This document shows, in pieces, positions 26,004 to 35,717 of a stretch of 64,000 bases of DNA. This stretch comes from Vibrio sp. 16. GTDB taxonomy: Bacteria > Pseudomonadota > Gammaproteobacteria > Enterobacterales > Vibrionaceae. Below the pieces are notes generated by a model. The model was given only the letters and a program-made list of their open reading frames with translations, did no database searches and was not told where the DNA came from. The stretch lies in contig NZ_OY808997.1 of NCBI RefSeq assembly GCF_963681195.1, positions 1,302,001 to 1,366,000 of the forward strand. Reading direction: 5' to 3'. Each line of letters begins with the position of its first letter. The first letter of the stretch is position 1. The translations under genes and the position numbers were made by a program.

Positions 26004-27890
26004 TTAGCTGAGTTTAAAAGTCGCCACTTTGGCAACGAGCTCCTCAGCTTGACTCCGAACTTGATGAGCCCCTTCTGAGCTTTGGTTCGCACCCACCACC
26101 AATTGATCAGCCACGTCTTTGATAGAAGTGATGTTCTGGGTGATTTCACTGGTGACATGCGTTTGCTCTTCAGCCGCTGTCGCTATTTGAGTGGCCATGT
26201 CGCTGATTAATGTCACCGCTGAGTTAATCTCACCCAAAGCGGCGGAAGCCTTGTCCGCATCTTCAACCGACATCCCAGCAAGTTCGCCACTGCTTTCCAT
26301 GATGGAAACAGCCTGAGCCGTTGTGTCTTGCAATACGGCGATGGTGTTTTTGATTTCTTCCGTTGAGGAATGAGTTCGCTGCGACAATACACGTACTTCA
26401 TCGGCCACCACGGCAAAGCCTCTGCCCTGCTCACCCGCTCGCGCGGCTTCAATGGCTGCGTTCAACGCAAGTAAGTTGGTCTGTTCAGCAATACCTTGAA
26501 TTGTAGATAGCACGGTTGAGATTTCTTGGCCGTGTCGCTCCAAAGCGCCCACAACCTGACGAGCTGATTCCAGCTCAATCGCTAGTTTATTGATTGAACC
26601 TTTCGTGTTCTCAACGAGAAGGTGCCCGTTATCCGTGCTCAAAGTAGAGTCTTGAGCAGCTTGCGCGGTACGCTCAGCATGCGAGGCAATCTCTTGTGTC
26701 GCGCTCGCAAGTTCAGTTACCGCTGTCGCGACCATAGTGATTTCTTGTTGCTGATGATGAATTTCATCAACCGAACGATTCGAACGCTGGGTACTGAGCT
26801 CTGATTGCTCCGTTAACTGGTAAGACTGCTCACGGATATGGCCAATCAATTGCTGTAAGCTGCCAACAAAGACGTTAAAGTTATGCGCCAGCTTACCCAC
26901 TTCATCGTTTGATTCCACATCGATTCTTTGAGTCAAGTCACCGCTACCATTCGCTATCTGCTCAAGTGCGTTAGAAACATTGGTCAACGGGCGGAACAAG
27001 ATGGTACACAAGATGTTAAACAGCAGTGTACACACGACAACCACAATCCCCGTCACCAATAACTGCCCCCAGACAGCACCAAATAAAGGCTCGACTAACG
27101 AGTCATAGTTCACAACGATCACCGTCGTAAGACCTGTCGAACCAATCTCACTGGCATAAACCACAGACTCCTCGCCCAAAACGGTCACAAAGATGTCATG
27201 ACCAGTGCTGACCGCTTTACGAATGGTGGCCTCGTCTAAACCCAAACGCGTTAAGGATTCATTAAGTAGCGACGTATCCTGGTGAGCAAACACATTGCCT
27301 TGTTTATTCGCGATGAACATATATCCGTCGCCAGGCAAAATGACCTTTTCCATTCCACCCAAAATATCGGTAATTTCAACGTCCGCGCCAAGAACAACCT
27401 GCTCCCCATGCAAGTTAAGCGCTTTACCCAAAGAGACGACATTTGCGCCGGTCGCTGCAGCAACCGTGGGGTTATCCATAAACACTTTTGCCGGCTGCTT
27501 TACCGCGTTTTGATACCAACCCCACTTCCTAGGGTCATCGTTGCCTGGCGGTAACACGACCCCATTCGCGTTGTTCTGGCTCCCATCAGGGTAAGCAATG
27601 AACACATTGTCAAAGCCGGCAGAATCCTTTACTTGCTTTAAATGAGTGACTATAGATTCTTTTTTCGACTCTTGAGAAAGGGAAGTCAAAGCGCGTTCTT
27701 TGGACGTAATCCAGTCCGCCACATATTGATTGTAAGACGATGCCGTGCTCTCTAAACGCTGTTCAACCTCAATATTGAGGCGATCAAGCGACGCTTTGAA
27801 AGACAAGCCTTCGACCAATAGTCCCCCGACTACGATGGCAACACTCGCGGATATGGCGAGTTTATTCTTCAGTGATAATTTATTTAGCAT
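26004..27890 (-). CDS. methyl-accepting chemotaxis protein with dCACHE sensor
   Basis: A 628-residue chemoreceptor. TM1 about 10-30 ([19 protein letters not shown]), a double-CACHE periplasmic domain of about 240 residues, TM2 about 277-298 ([18 protein letters not shown]), then HAMP and a signalling domain with [20 protein letters not shown]. The first CACHE module contains [18 protein letters not shown] and a later [11 protein letters not shown], resembling amino-acid receptors such as Mlp24 of V. cholerae, though the key Arg/Trp spacing differs from the usual RxWY. The ligand could be an amino acid or another small molecule. It is divergent from prkA. Confidence 0.9.
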   Translation of the reverse strand: MLNKLSLKNKLAISASVAIVVGGLLVEGLSFKASLDRLNIEVEQRLESTASSYNQYVADWITSKERALTSLSQESKKESIVTHLKQVKDSAGFDNVFIAYPDGSQNNANGVVLPPGNDDPRKWGWYQNAVKQPAKVFMDNPTVAAATGANVVSLGKALNLHGEQVVLGADVEITDILGGMEKVILPGDGYMFIANKQGNVFAHQDTSLLNESLTRLGLDEATIRKAVSTGHDIFVTVLGEESVVYASEIGSTGLTTVIVVNYDSLVEPLFGAVWGQLLVTGIVVVVCTLLFNILCTILFRPLTNVSNALEQIANGSGDLTQRIDVESNDEVGKLAHNFNVFVGSLQQLIGHIREQSYQLTEQSELSTQRSNRSVDEIHHQQQEITMVATAVTELASATQEIASHAERTAQAAQDSTLSTDNGHLLVENTKGSINKLAIELESARQVVGALERHGQEISTVLSTIQGIAEQTNLLALNAAIEAARAGEQGRGFAVVADEVRVLSQRTHSSTEEIKNTIAVLQDTTAQAVSIMESSGELAGMSVEDADKASAALGEINSAVTLISDMATQIATAAEEQTHVTSEITQNITSIKDVADQLVVGANQSSEGAHQVRSQAEELVAKVATFKLS

Positions 27891-28324
27891 GATTCATTCG
27901 CTATTCGTTCTAGTTATTTAATAAACTTTTTAAAAGTCACCAACATTATATTTTGAGGTTAAAAATAAATAATGATCTAGCTCGAAAGTTTGCAAAACAA
28001 CACTTTCCTTTTTTCCACCAATCTTTTTCTCAAGCCAATACAAGCAACTAACCAAGCGAACGAAGATCTTCCTAGCGCTGGTGTTTATCTCCCCCTCTGG
28101 TACACGTCAAGGACAAGATCAAGTGACATATTTCTCTGCTTTATACGTAGGTAAATTCAATACGGTAGCAGAACGCAGGTGCATTTTGCTTTTCATCACA
28201 ATTTGCAATTAAACACATATTTTTTAAGCAAAATTCTAAAAAGCAACTAGGCTTAAATTAGAAAGGATTTTGCTTTTCTATGCGGGTTTATTGTCAATTT
28301 GACAGGTTCAAAGGGGAATTCATT
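27891..28324. promoter_or_regulatory. divergent regulatory region chemoreceptor / prkA
   Basis: A 434-base AT-rich gap. E. coli yeaG (prkA) has a sigma-54 promoter, so I looked for GG-N10-GC. The best candidate (near 28178-28192) has the wrong spacing. One CRP half site (ATCACA, near 28196) is seen. The prkA ribosome-binding site AAAGGGG lies 8 bases before the ATG. Confidence 0.35.
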
Positions 28325-30259
28325 ATGAGTATTTTCGACCATTTCCAAGCACGCTATGAAGCTTCCAAGGATGAACAATTGTCCCTACAAGATTTTCTTA
28401 GCCTATGTAAAGATGACAAAAGCGCTTACGCTAACGCAGCAGAGCGACTGTTGATGGCGATTGGCGAACCAGAGATCATCGATACCGCCCAAGATCCTCA
28501 ACTTAGTCGTATTTTCTCCAACCGCGTCATCTCACGCTACGACACATTCAAAGATTTCTATGGTATGGAAGAAGCGATCGAACAAATCGTCTCCTACCTA
28601 AAACATGCGGCGCAAGGCCTAGAAGAACGCAAACAAATCCTCTACCTATTGGGACCTGTGGGTGGGGGTAAATCGTCACTAGCAGAAAAACTCAAAGCCT
28701 TGATGCAGCAAGTTCCTATTTATGTGCTTTCTGCAAATGGTGAACGCAGCCCCGTCAACGACCATCCATTCTGCCTGTTTGACGTAAACGAAGACGGCGA
28801 ACTGTTGAAACAAGAGTACGGCATCGAAAAACGTTACCTACGCTCAATCATGTCACCTTGGGCGGCGAAGCGCCTGCATGAGTTCGGTGGCGATATCTCG
28901 AAATTCAAAGTAGTGAAAGTACGCCCATCGATCCTTGACCAACTTGCGATTGCGAAAACAGAGCCGGGCGATGAAAACAACCAAGACATCTCTTCATTGG
29001 TAGGTAAAGTGGACATTCGCCAGCTGGAACATTTCTCGCAAGATGACCCAGATGCCTACAGCTACTCAGGTGCGCTATGTCGAGCTAACCAAGGTTTAAT
29101 GGAGTTTGTCGAGATGTTTAAAGCACCAATCAAGGTGCTACACCCTCTACTTACGGCTACGCAAGAAGGCAACTACAACGGTACCGAAGGTCTTTCTGCC
29201 CTACCGTTTGATGGCATGATTTTAGCGCACTCTAACGAATCCGAGTGGCAAACTTTCCGCAACAATAAGAATAACGAAGCCTTCCTAGACCGTGTTTACA
29301 TCGTAAAAGTTCCGTACTGTCTACGCGTTTCTGAAGAAGTAAAAATTTACCAGAAATTGCTCGACCACTCAGAGCTGTCCAAAGCGCCTTGCTCCCCTAG
29401 CACGCTCGAGCTTCTGTCTCAATTCAGTATCTTGTCGCGCCTAAAAGAGCCTGAAAACTCATCCATCTTCTCGAAGATGCGTGTTTACGATGGCGAAACA
29501 CTCAAAGACACCGACCCTAAAGCGAAAAGCTACCAAGAGTACCGAGACTTCGCTGGCGTCGATGAGGGCATGTCTGGTCTCTCTACCCGTTTCGCGTTTA
29601 AGATTCTTTCTCGCGTATTCAACTTCGACCAAACCGAAGTCGCTGCTAACCCTGTTCATCTTTTCTACGTCATCGAACAGCAAATTGAGCGTGAACAGTT
29701 CCCTCAAGAAACGGCTGAGAAATACCTAGAATTCTTGAAAGGTTACTTAGTGCCTCGCTATGTCGAATTCATCGGTAAAGAGATTCAAACGGCCTACTTA
29801 GAGTCATACTCTGAGTACGGACAAAACATCTTTGATCGTTACGTCACCTATGCAGATTTCTGGATTCAAGACCAAGAATACCGTGATCCAGAAACAGGCC
29901 AGCTATTTGATCGCTCTGCGTTGAACAATGAGTTAGAGAAAATCGAAAAAACCGCGGGCATCAGTAATCCTAAGGATTTCCGAAATGAAATCGTCAACTT
30001 TGTGCTCCGTGCTCGCGCTAACAACAACGGTCAAAATCCTGTTTGGACTAGCTACGAGAAACTGCGCACAGTTATCGAGAAGAAGATGTTCTCTAACACT
30101 GAAGAGCTATTGCCAGTGATTTCCTTTAACGCCAAAACTTCGTCTGAAGATCAAAAGAAACACGACGACTTTGTCGCTCGTATGATGGAGAAAGGGTATA
30201 CCGAGAAACAAGTGCGTCTGTTGTCTGAGTGGTACTTGCGCGTACGTAAGTCTTCTTAA
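28325..30259 (+). CDS. prkA: PrkA-family serine protein kinase (YeaG)
   Basis: A 644-residue protein of the YeaG/PrkA family, with an AAA-like N-terminal half and a C-terminal PrkA kinase-like domain. Walker A is GPVGGGKS at residues 110-117, and the block MSPWAAKRLHEFGGDISKF is family-typical. In enterics YeaG acts in nitrogen starvation and stationary-phase stress; Bacillus PrkA affects sporulation. I chose MSIFDHFQARYEASK (28325), preceded by AAAGGGGAATTC, over a start 15 codons earlier. It is first of a conserved three-gene set with yeaH and spoVR. A folded spacer follows. Confidence 0.93.
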   Translation: MSIFDHFQARYEASKDEQLSLQDFLSLCKDDKSAYANAAERLLMAIGEPEIIDTAQDPQLSRIFSNRVISRYDTFKDFYGMEEAIEQIVSYLKHAAQGLEERKQILYLLGPVGGGKSSLAEKLKALMQQVPIYVLSANGERSPVNDHPFCLFDVNEDGELLKQEYGIEKRYLRSIMSPWAAKRLHEFGGDISKFKVVKVRPSILDQLAIAKTEPGDENNQDISSLVGKVDIRQLEHFSQDDPDAYSYSGALCRANQGLMEFVEMFKAPIKVLHPLLTATQEGNYNGTEGLSALPFDGMILAHSNESEWQTFRNNKNNEAFLDRVYIVKVPYCLRVSEEVKIYQKLLDHSELSKAPCSPSTLELLSQFSILSRLKEPENSSIFSKMRVYDGETLKDTDPKAKSYQEYRDFAGVDEGMSGLSTRFAFKILSRVFNFDQTEVAANPVHLFYVIEQQIEREQFPQETAEKYLEFLKGYLVPRYVEFIGKEIQTAYLESYSEYGQNIFDRYVTYADFWIQDQEYRDPETGQLFDRSALNNELEKIEKTAGISNPKDFRNEIVNFVLRARANNNGQNPVWTSYEKLRTVIEKKMFSNTEELLPVISFNAKTSSEDQKKHDDFVARMMEKGYTEKQVRLLSEWYLRVRKSS

Positions 30260-30272
30260 AACAACGATGCAG

Positions 30273-30339
30273 CCAAATCCTTCATCAATTGAAGGATGCC
30301 AATGACTTACCTGCCAGAGAACATCTGGCAGGCATTTGG
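30273..30339 (+). ncRNA. intercistronic cloverleaf-like element prkA-yeaH
   Basis: In a 136-base gap: hairpin TCCTTCA (30278-30284) with TGAAGGA (30290-30296), hairpin CTGCCAGA (30311-30318) with TCTGGCAG (30324-30331), and an enclosing stem CCAAA (30273-30277) with TTTGG (30335-30339). No T-run follows, so read-through to yeaH is expected. It may set mRNA processing or stability. Confidence 0.5.
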
Positions 30340-30395
30340 ATGCAAGATAGATTCGTTGAAGCTTATTGTTTCACGGTGCAGATAAGGGGTGACTC

Positions 30396-31667
30396 ATGGC
30401 GCAATTTATTGACCGAAGACTGAACGGCAAGAATAAAAGTGCTGTAAACCGCCAGCGCTTTTTACGCCGACATAAAGAGCAGATTAAAGAATCTGTTGCA
30501 GACGCGGTGAATCGCCGCTCCATTACCAATACAGAGACCGGCGAAGACGTCTCTATTCCTCACAAAGACATTAAAGAACCCGTGTTTCATCAAGGTAAGG
30601 GCGGATTAAAAGAACGCGTTCATCCCGGCAATGACCAGTTCATTACCGGTGATAAAATCGAACGTCCTAAAGGAGGCGGTCAAGGAGGAGGTTCTGGCGA
30701 AGGCGAGGCCAGCCCCGATGGCGAGGGGCAAGATGAATTTGTATTTCAAATATCTAAGGATGAGTACCTAGATATTCTCTTTGAAGACCTCGAATTACCT
30801 AACCTAGAAAAGAATCAAATCGCAAAAATTACCGAATGGAAAACGCACCGAGCGGGTTACCAAACCGCAGGTGTTCCAGCCAATATTGCGATCGTAAAAT
30901 CACTTCAGCAATCCCTAGCGCGTCGAACCGCAATGACAGCTGGTAAGCGAAGAATGCTCAGAGAGTTGGAAGAAGAACTCGATAAAGTCAAAATGAGCGA
31001 ACCCGCTCAACTTCTAGAAGAGCAACGTTTACAAGACGAAATCAAAGCGCTGCGACACAAAATCGATACAGTGCCCTTTATTGATACCTTCGATATGCGC
31101 TTTAAGAACTATGAGCGAAGACCGATTCCATCTAGCCAAGCGGTCATGTTCTGCTTAATGGACGTATCGGGTTCAATGGACCAAGCAACAAAAGACATCG
31201 CAAAACGGTTTTACGTACTGCTTTATCTATTCCTCACCCGAACCTACGAAAATGTCGAAGTGGTTTTCATCCGCCACCATACACAAGCGAAAGAAGTCGA
31301 TGAACATGAGTTCTTTTATTCGCAAGAGACAGGGGGAACCATTGTCTCCAGTGCACTTAAGTTGATGAACGAGATCGTCGCTGAGCGCTTCCCTGTCGGC
31401 GAATGGAACATTTATGCCGCGCAAGCCTCAGATGGCGATAACTGGGCGGACGATTCGCCTCGCTGTCGTGAACTACTGACGAAAAAATTACTACCTAACT
31501 GTCAATACTACTCGTACATCGAAATTACTCGACGCTCGCATCAAACCTTGTGGCATGAGTATGAAAAACTCGCAGGAGACTTTCCGAATTTCGCGATGAA
31601 AAACATTCGTGCGGTTGAGGACATTTTCCCTGTATTCCGCGAGCTGTTCCAAAAAGAGACCGCTTAG
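30396..31667 (+). CDS. yeaH: YeaH/YhbH family protein (DUF444)
   Basis: A 423-residue cytoplasmic protein of the DUF444 family. The N-terminal part is basic with a Gly-rich low-complexity linker ([12 protein letters not shown], about 92-103). The C-terminal half is von Willebrand A-like, with the MIDAS-type DVSGSMD followed by [13 protein letters not shown]. It is always found next to PrkA and is thought to work with it, possibly as partner or target; the biochemistry is not settled. Its stop is 8 bases before spoVR, so they are surely co-translated. Confidence 0.9.
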   Translation: MAQFIDRRLNGKNKSAVNRQRFLRRHKEQIKESVADAVNRRSITNTETGEDVSIPHKDIKEPVFHQGKGGLKERVHPGNDQFITGDKIERPKGGGQGGGSGEGEASPDGEGQDEFVFQISKDEYLDILFEDLELPNLEKNQIAKITEWKTHRAGYQTAGVPANIAIVKSLQQSLARRTAMTAGKRRMLRELEEELDKVKMSEPAQLLEEQRLQDEIKALRHKIDTVPFIDTFDMRFKNYERRPIPSSQAVMFCLMDVSGSMDQATKDIAKRFYVLLYLFLTRTYENVEVVFIRHHTQAKEVDEHEFFYSQETGGTIVSSALKLMNEIVAERFPVGEWNIYAAQASDGDNWADDSPRCRELLTKKLLPNCQYYSYIEITRRSHQTLWHEYEKLAGDFPNFAMKNIRAVEDIFPVFRELFQKETA

Positions 31668-31675
31668 GGGGCAAT

Positions 31676-33214
31676 ATGACTACCAAGACAAAAAAGCCAA
31701 CAAAAAGCAAAGCGCTGCCTGACGGCCCAGATTGGACGTTTGAATTACTTGACCGCTACCACAAAGAGATAAAACGCGTTGCGGATCATTACAGGCTTGA
31801 CGCATACCCTAACCAAATTGAAGTCATCACTTCTGAACAAATGATGGATGCGTACTCAAGTATTGGTATGCCAATCAACTACAATCATTGGTCATTTGGT
31901 AAGAAGTTCATTCAAACCGAGCAAGGCTACAAACATGGTCAGATGGGTCTTGCGTATGAGATCGTCATTAATTCCAATCCTTGTATTGCCTACCTGATGG
32001 AAGAAAACACCGTGACCATGCAAGCGCTTGTCATGGCGCACGCTTGCTACGGCCACAATTCATTCTTCAAAGGCAATTACCTTTTCCAAACTTGGACTGA
32101 TGCCAGCTCAATTATTGATTACCTACTGTTCGCCAAAAAGTACATTGCTGAGTGTGAGCAAAAATATGGAGAGAAAGAGGTCGAAGAGTTACTCGATTCT
32201 TGCCATGCGCTGATGAATTTTGGTGTCGATCGGTACAAACGACCTGAAAAAATCTCAATCGCAGAGGAGAAATCTCGACAAGAAGAACGCGAGGCGTATT
32301 TGCAATCTCAAGTGAATGATCTTTGGCGCACGGTACCAAAGTCGACGATCGAGCAAGAAGATCAAAAGGTTCGTTTCCCAAGTGAGCCTCAAGAGAACAT
32401 TCTCTACTTTATCGAAAAACATGCGCCACTGCTTGAATCTTGGCAGCGCGAGATTGTGCGTATTGTGCGCAAGATAAGCCAGTATTTCTATCCACAAAAA
32501 CAAACTCAGGTGATGAACGAAGGTTGGGCGACGTTTTGGCACTACACCATCCTCAATCATCTCTATGACGAAGGATTAGTGACAGATAGGTTTATCTTAG
32601 AGTTTCTTCACAGCCATACCGGTGTGGTTGCTCAGCCTCCATACAATAGCCCGTACTTCAGTGGTATTAACCCTTATGCTTTGGGCTTCGCTATGTTTAG
32701 GGATATTAGACGAATTTGTGAAGAGCCAACCGATGAAGATAGAGAGTGGTTCCCTGAATTAGCTGGGACAGACTGGTTAGATGCTGTTCACTTTGCAATG
32801 CAAAACTTCAAAGATGAGAGCTTCATTAGTCAATATCTGTCTCCGAAGCTGATGCGAGATTTTAAGCTGTTTGCCATCGTCGATGATGATCGCAAGAACT
32901 ATATCGAGGTCGCTGCGATTCATAACGACTCGGGCTACCGCGCGATCCGCGAGAAACTCGCCGCTCAGTACAACCTGAGCAATCTAGAACCAAATATCCA
33001 AGTGTTTAACGTTGATGTGCGAGGCGACCGCTCCTTAACGCTCCAATATGTACCACACGATCGCATTCCTCTAGATGAGAGCTACGATGAAGTGCTCAAA
33101 CACCTGTATCGGCTATGGGGCTTTGACATTATTTTGGAAGAGGTAAAAGAGACCGGGCGACGAGAAATTCTCAGCACTTGTCCTAAACGTAATGATTACG
33201 ACGCGAAGATTTAA
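31676..33214 (+). CDS. ycgB: SpoVR family protein (YcgB)
   Basis: A 512-residue SpoVR-family protein. Typical blocks are GPDWTFELLDRYHKEI, then INYNHWSFGKKF, ETEQGYKHGQMGLAYEIVIN (with IQ at the start here), MNEGWATFWHYTILN and FSGINPYALGFAMFRDI. B. subtilis SpoVR is needed for spore cortex formation; in non-sporulating bacteria it is part of the PrkA-YeaH-SpoVR stress module. It is third and last gene of the operon; a bidirectional terminator with a GCGA tetraloop follows. Confidence 0.92.
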   Translation: MTTKTKKPTKSKALPDGPDWTFELLDRYHKEIKRVADHYRLDAYPNQIEVITSEQMMDAYSSIGMPINYNHWSFGKKFIQTEQGYKHGQMGLAYEIVINSNPCIAYLMEENTVTMQALVMAHACYGHNSFFKGNYLFQTWTDASSIIDYLLFAKKYIAECEQKYGEKEVEELLDSCHALMNFGVDRYKRPEKISIAEEKSRQEEREAYLQSQVNDLWRTVPKSTIEQEDQKVRFPSEPQENILYFIEKHAPLLESWQREIVRIVRKISQYFYPQKQTQVMNEGWATFWHYTILNHLYDEGLVTDRFILEFLHSHTGVVAQPPYNSPYFSGINPYALGFAMFRDIRRICEEPTDEDREWFPELAGTDWLDAVHFAMQNFKDESFISQYLSPKLMRDFKLFAIVDDDRKNYIEVAAIHNDSGYRAIREKLAAQYNLSNLEPNIQVFNVDVRGDRSLTLQYVPHDRIPLDESYDEVLKHLYRLWGFDIILEEVKETGRREILSTCPKRNDYDAKI

Positions 33215-33229
33215 TCAATCTCCATGACT

Positions 33230-33253
33230 AAAGGCCGGCGACGGCCTTTTTTA
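33230..33253. terminator. bidirectional terminator spoVR / grpB
   Basis: AAAGGCCG, GNRA-type loop GCGA, CGGCCTTTTTTA. Confidence 0.92.
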
Positions 33254-33727
33254 TTGGCTGGAAAGTACACCTTCGATAAAGGCCGATTTTTTCTCTCGAT
33301 AAGCGTTTACTTCCAAGCCTTCACACTCGCGTTTTAAAGAATTGTATTCAGCTACCAATGAAGGATTTTCTCTCAATTTGTCTCGAAAGGTTAGAAAGCA
33401 TTCAAACTCAGATCCTAACTCGACCACTTGTAGGGCAATGTCTTGCTCGTTTGTTGATTCCAACATGCAAAGTTGATGAGTACGGAGTGTGTCTTGTTTC
33501 TCCTCAAACCCAAGCTGTTTCAGCGCAGTAACTGAACGCTCCAGTTGCTGTTTGTCCACACCAACAAAAATATCCAGATCTCCTTTAGAGACCGCCTGTG
33601 GAATCGATGATGCCCCAACGTGCTCTACTCGCGCATCAGGTAGCAGAGTTTTAATTTTGGATCTGTAGGCTAGGTACATTGCTTCACAGTCACTTTGATA
33701 CGCTTCAGGAGGTAAGAACTTCATCAT
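33251..33727 (-). CDS. GrpB family (UPF0157) nucleotidyltransferase-like protein
   Basis: A 158-residue protein of the GrpB/UPF0157 family. VEHVGASSIPQAVSKGDLDIFV holds the nucleotidyltransferase-fold GSS...DxD-like motif (with AS for GS), and VELGSEFECFLTFRDKLRENP is the family's second block. No confirmed substrate. The gene overlaps the terminator's distal edge. It sits 67 bases after kdsB in the same direction and could be read through from that operon. Confidence 0.82.
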   Translation of the reverse strand: MMKFLPPEAYQSDCEAMYLAYRSKIKTLLPDARVEHVGASSIPQAVSKGDLDIFVGVDKQQLERSVTALKQLGFEEKQDTLRTHQLCMLESTNEQDIALQVVELGSEFECFLTFRDKLRENPSLVAEYNSLKRECEGLEVNAYREKKSAFIEGVLSSQ

Positions 33728-33794
33728 TTTATCGACCCTTGATAAGCAAAAAGCGCCTGATGAATATCAACAGACGCTTTCTTAATTCTGACTA

Positions 33795-34547
33795 CTATCG
33801 ACGAGCGATGAGTTCTCTCACCACTTGCAAGTCTTCTGGGGTGTCAACGCCAGCAGCCGGTGATTCCTTCGCAACTTCGACATGGATTTTTTCACCATAC
33901 CAAAGAACACGCAGTTGCTCTAAGCACTCAATTTTTTCAAGCGCTGTTGGTTGCCAATTGATGTAGGTATTAATAAAACCGGCTCGGTACGCGTAGATTC
34001 CAATGTGACGCATCAGAGGCTGCTTAATCTCTTTATTTTCATTGGCAAAGCTATCGCGATCCCAAGGAATCGTGGCTCGACTAAAGTACATGGCATAGCC
34101 ATCTTTATCCGTCAGAACCTTTACTGCATTGGGATTAAAGACTTCTGCCTCATCTTCAATTTCAACCGCCAGTGTTGCCATAGGCGCGCTACAGTTGGCC
34201 AAATTATCAGCCACCTGACGAATAATGCTCGGTGGGATTAGAGGCTCATCACCTTGGACATTCACAACGATGTGATCATCAGGAATCGCCATCAGCTCAA
34301 CAACTTCCGCTAAGCGTTCAGTGCCGGATTCGTGATTCGGCGATGTCATGCAAACTTGGCCGCCAAACCCTTGAACTGCACTCTCGACGCGCTTATCGTC
34401 CGTCGCAATAATAACGTTCTCAGCGCCCGCTTGAATAGCCTGCTCATACACCCACTGGATCATTGGTTTTCCGCCGATATCTGCCAGTGGTTTACCTGGT
34501 AAGCGCGTCGATTGATAACGCGCAGGAATGACGACAGTAAACGACAT
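33795..34547 (-). CDS. kdsB: 3-deoxy-manno-octulosonate cytidylyltransferase (KdsB)
   Basis: A 250-residue CMP-KDO synthetase. It activates KDO with CTP for lipopolysaccharide core assembly. The N-terminal [20 protein letters not shown] is the nucleotide-binding signature, NVQGDEPLI the metal/substrate motif, and RHIGIYAYR the KDO contact region. Normal length. Its ATG overlaps the ycaR stop by one base (TAATG), so translation is coupled. Last core gene of comEC-msbA-lpxK-ycaR-kdsB. Confidence 0.97.
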   Translation of the reverse strand: MSFTVVIPARYQSTRLPGKPLADIGGKPMIQWVYEQAIQAGAENVIIATDDKRVESAVQGFGGQVCMTSPNHESGTERLAEVVELMAIPDDHIVVNVQGDEPLIPPSIIRQVADNLANCSAPMATLAVEIEDEAEVFNPNAVKVLTDKDGYAMYFSRATIPWDRDSFANENKEIKQPLMRHIGIYAYRAGFINTYINWQPTALEKIECLEQLRVLWYGEKIHVEVAKESPAAGVDTPEDLQVVRELIARR

Positions 34548-34726
34548 TAGCGCCCCTCATCCATACTCATTTGACGAGCCTCTGGCTCAAGTAACACAGG
34601 AATCCCTTCTTTAATAGGGTAAGCTAAGCGGTCCAGCTTACAGATCAACTCTTGCTTGTCCTTATCAAATGTTAACTTACCTTTACATACTGGACATGCC
34701 ACGATTTCAAGCAGACGGTGATCCAT
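34547..34726 (-). CDS. ycaR: YcaR, Trm112-like small zinc-finger protein
   Basis: A 59-residue protein beginning [18 protein letters not shown], with a CPVC knuckle at 11-14, a further Cys at 29 (LICKL) and the Trm112-type [17 protein letters not shown] ending. E. coli YcaR lies at the same place between lpxK and kdsB. Trm112 proteins chaperone methyltransferases in other organisms; the bacterial role is unclear. The start overlaps the lpxK end by 20 bases and the stop overlaps kdsB. Confidence 0.9.
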   Translation of the reverse strand: MDHRLLEIVACPVCKGKLTFDKDKQELICKLDRLAYPIKEGIPVLLEPEARQMSMDEGR

Positions 34727-35714
34727 ACGTTTCCTTAACCTCTTTTATTTTATTCAAAATGCGACTCTTGTCTGCGGAAGAGAAACAGGCGGTTACGGGT
34801 AAGTACCACCAATTTTCTTTCGCATAGTGGGCGCATTTTACTGCATCTTTTTCTGTCATTATAAGATGTTCGCCTCGGTTGGCGAGAGCATCTAACTCTG
34901 ACTGTTCAAAATCTTTATGATCCGCAAATCCTTGCGTGTAGACAAGTTTTGCATCAAGTTGCTTTAGCGTAGTAAAAAACCTAGGAGGGTGACCAATTCC
35001 CGCCATTGCAACCAGCTTGTCTAGCGCTGCGACTTGCTCACTTTGGCCGCTATTTAGGTTGACGGCATTCGCTGGTTCAAGCGTCATCGACATCTCACCA
35101 TACTCGGCTTCACCGCCATTCGTGATGATAAAATCGACTTGCTTGAGGCGTTCGGTGCCTTCTCTTAGCGGCCCTAAGGGAATCAAAGATTCATTACCAA
35201 AACGGCGCTTACCATCCACAACCACAATCTCTATATCGCGTTGCAGTGCATAATGTTGAAGCCCATCATCCGTGATAATGATATCGACCCCTAACGGCAA
35301 CAGCGCTTTGACAGCATCACTTCGCACAGGTGAAACAGCAACCGGCGCTCCTGTCCGTTTGTGGATAAGCTTCGGCTCATCCCCACAGTGTCGTGTAGAA
35401 GTGGCATCATCAACAAACAAAGGATAATGGGGAGCTTTCGCCCCATATCCGCGTGAAACAACACCAGGCTGGAATCCCATAGCTTGCAGTTGCTCAACCA
35501 ACCAAATAACCACCGGTGTTTTACCATTACCACCAGCGGTTATGTTGCCCACTACAACGACAGGAACAGGTGCACGATAACTTGGCTTTTGACCTGATTC
35601 AAACTTGGACCTTCTCGCACCGCTAATTGCAGAAAACAGCAAGCTCAATGGCCATAACAATGGCCAGAGTAAATACTTTATCGGGTGATTCTCAAACCAG
35701 ATTTTTTCAATCAC
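34707..35714 (-). CDS. lpxK: tetraacyldisaccharide 4'-kinase (LpxK)
   Basis: A 335-residue inner-membrane-associated kinase that phosphorylates the 4' position of the lipid A precursor to give lipid IVA. The P-loop reads [14 protein letters not shown] and the DDGLQH motif follows. A short N-terminal hydrophobic helix ([18 protein letters not shown]) anchors it. It starts with GTG three bases after the msbA stop. Normal length. Confidence 0.97.
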   Translation of the reverse strand: MIEKIWFENHPIKYLLWPLLWPLSLLFSAISGARRSKFESGQKPSYRAPVPVVVVGNITAGGNGKTPVVIWLVEQLQAMGFQPGVVSRGYGAKAPHYPLFVDDATSTRHCGDEPKLIHKRTGAPVAVSPVRSDAVKALLPLGVDIIITDDGLQHYALQRDIEIVVVDGKRRFGNESLIPLGPLREGTERLKQVDFIITNGGEAEYGEMSMTLEPANAVNLNSGQSEQVAALDKLVAMAGIGHPPRFFTTLKQLDAKLVYTQGFADHKDFEQSELDALANRGEHLIMTEKDAVKCAHYAKENWWYLPVTACFSSADKSRILNKIKEVKETYGSPSA

Positions 35715-35717
35715 TGG

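Noticed and set aside
28170..28200. Possible sigma-54 promoter for prkA (AGGTGCATTTTGC)
   Set aside because: The GG to GC spacing is 8 bases, not 10, which sigma-54 does not tolerate.
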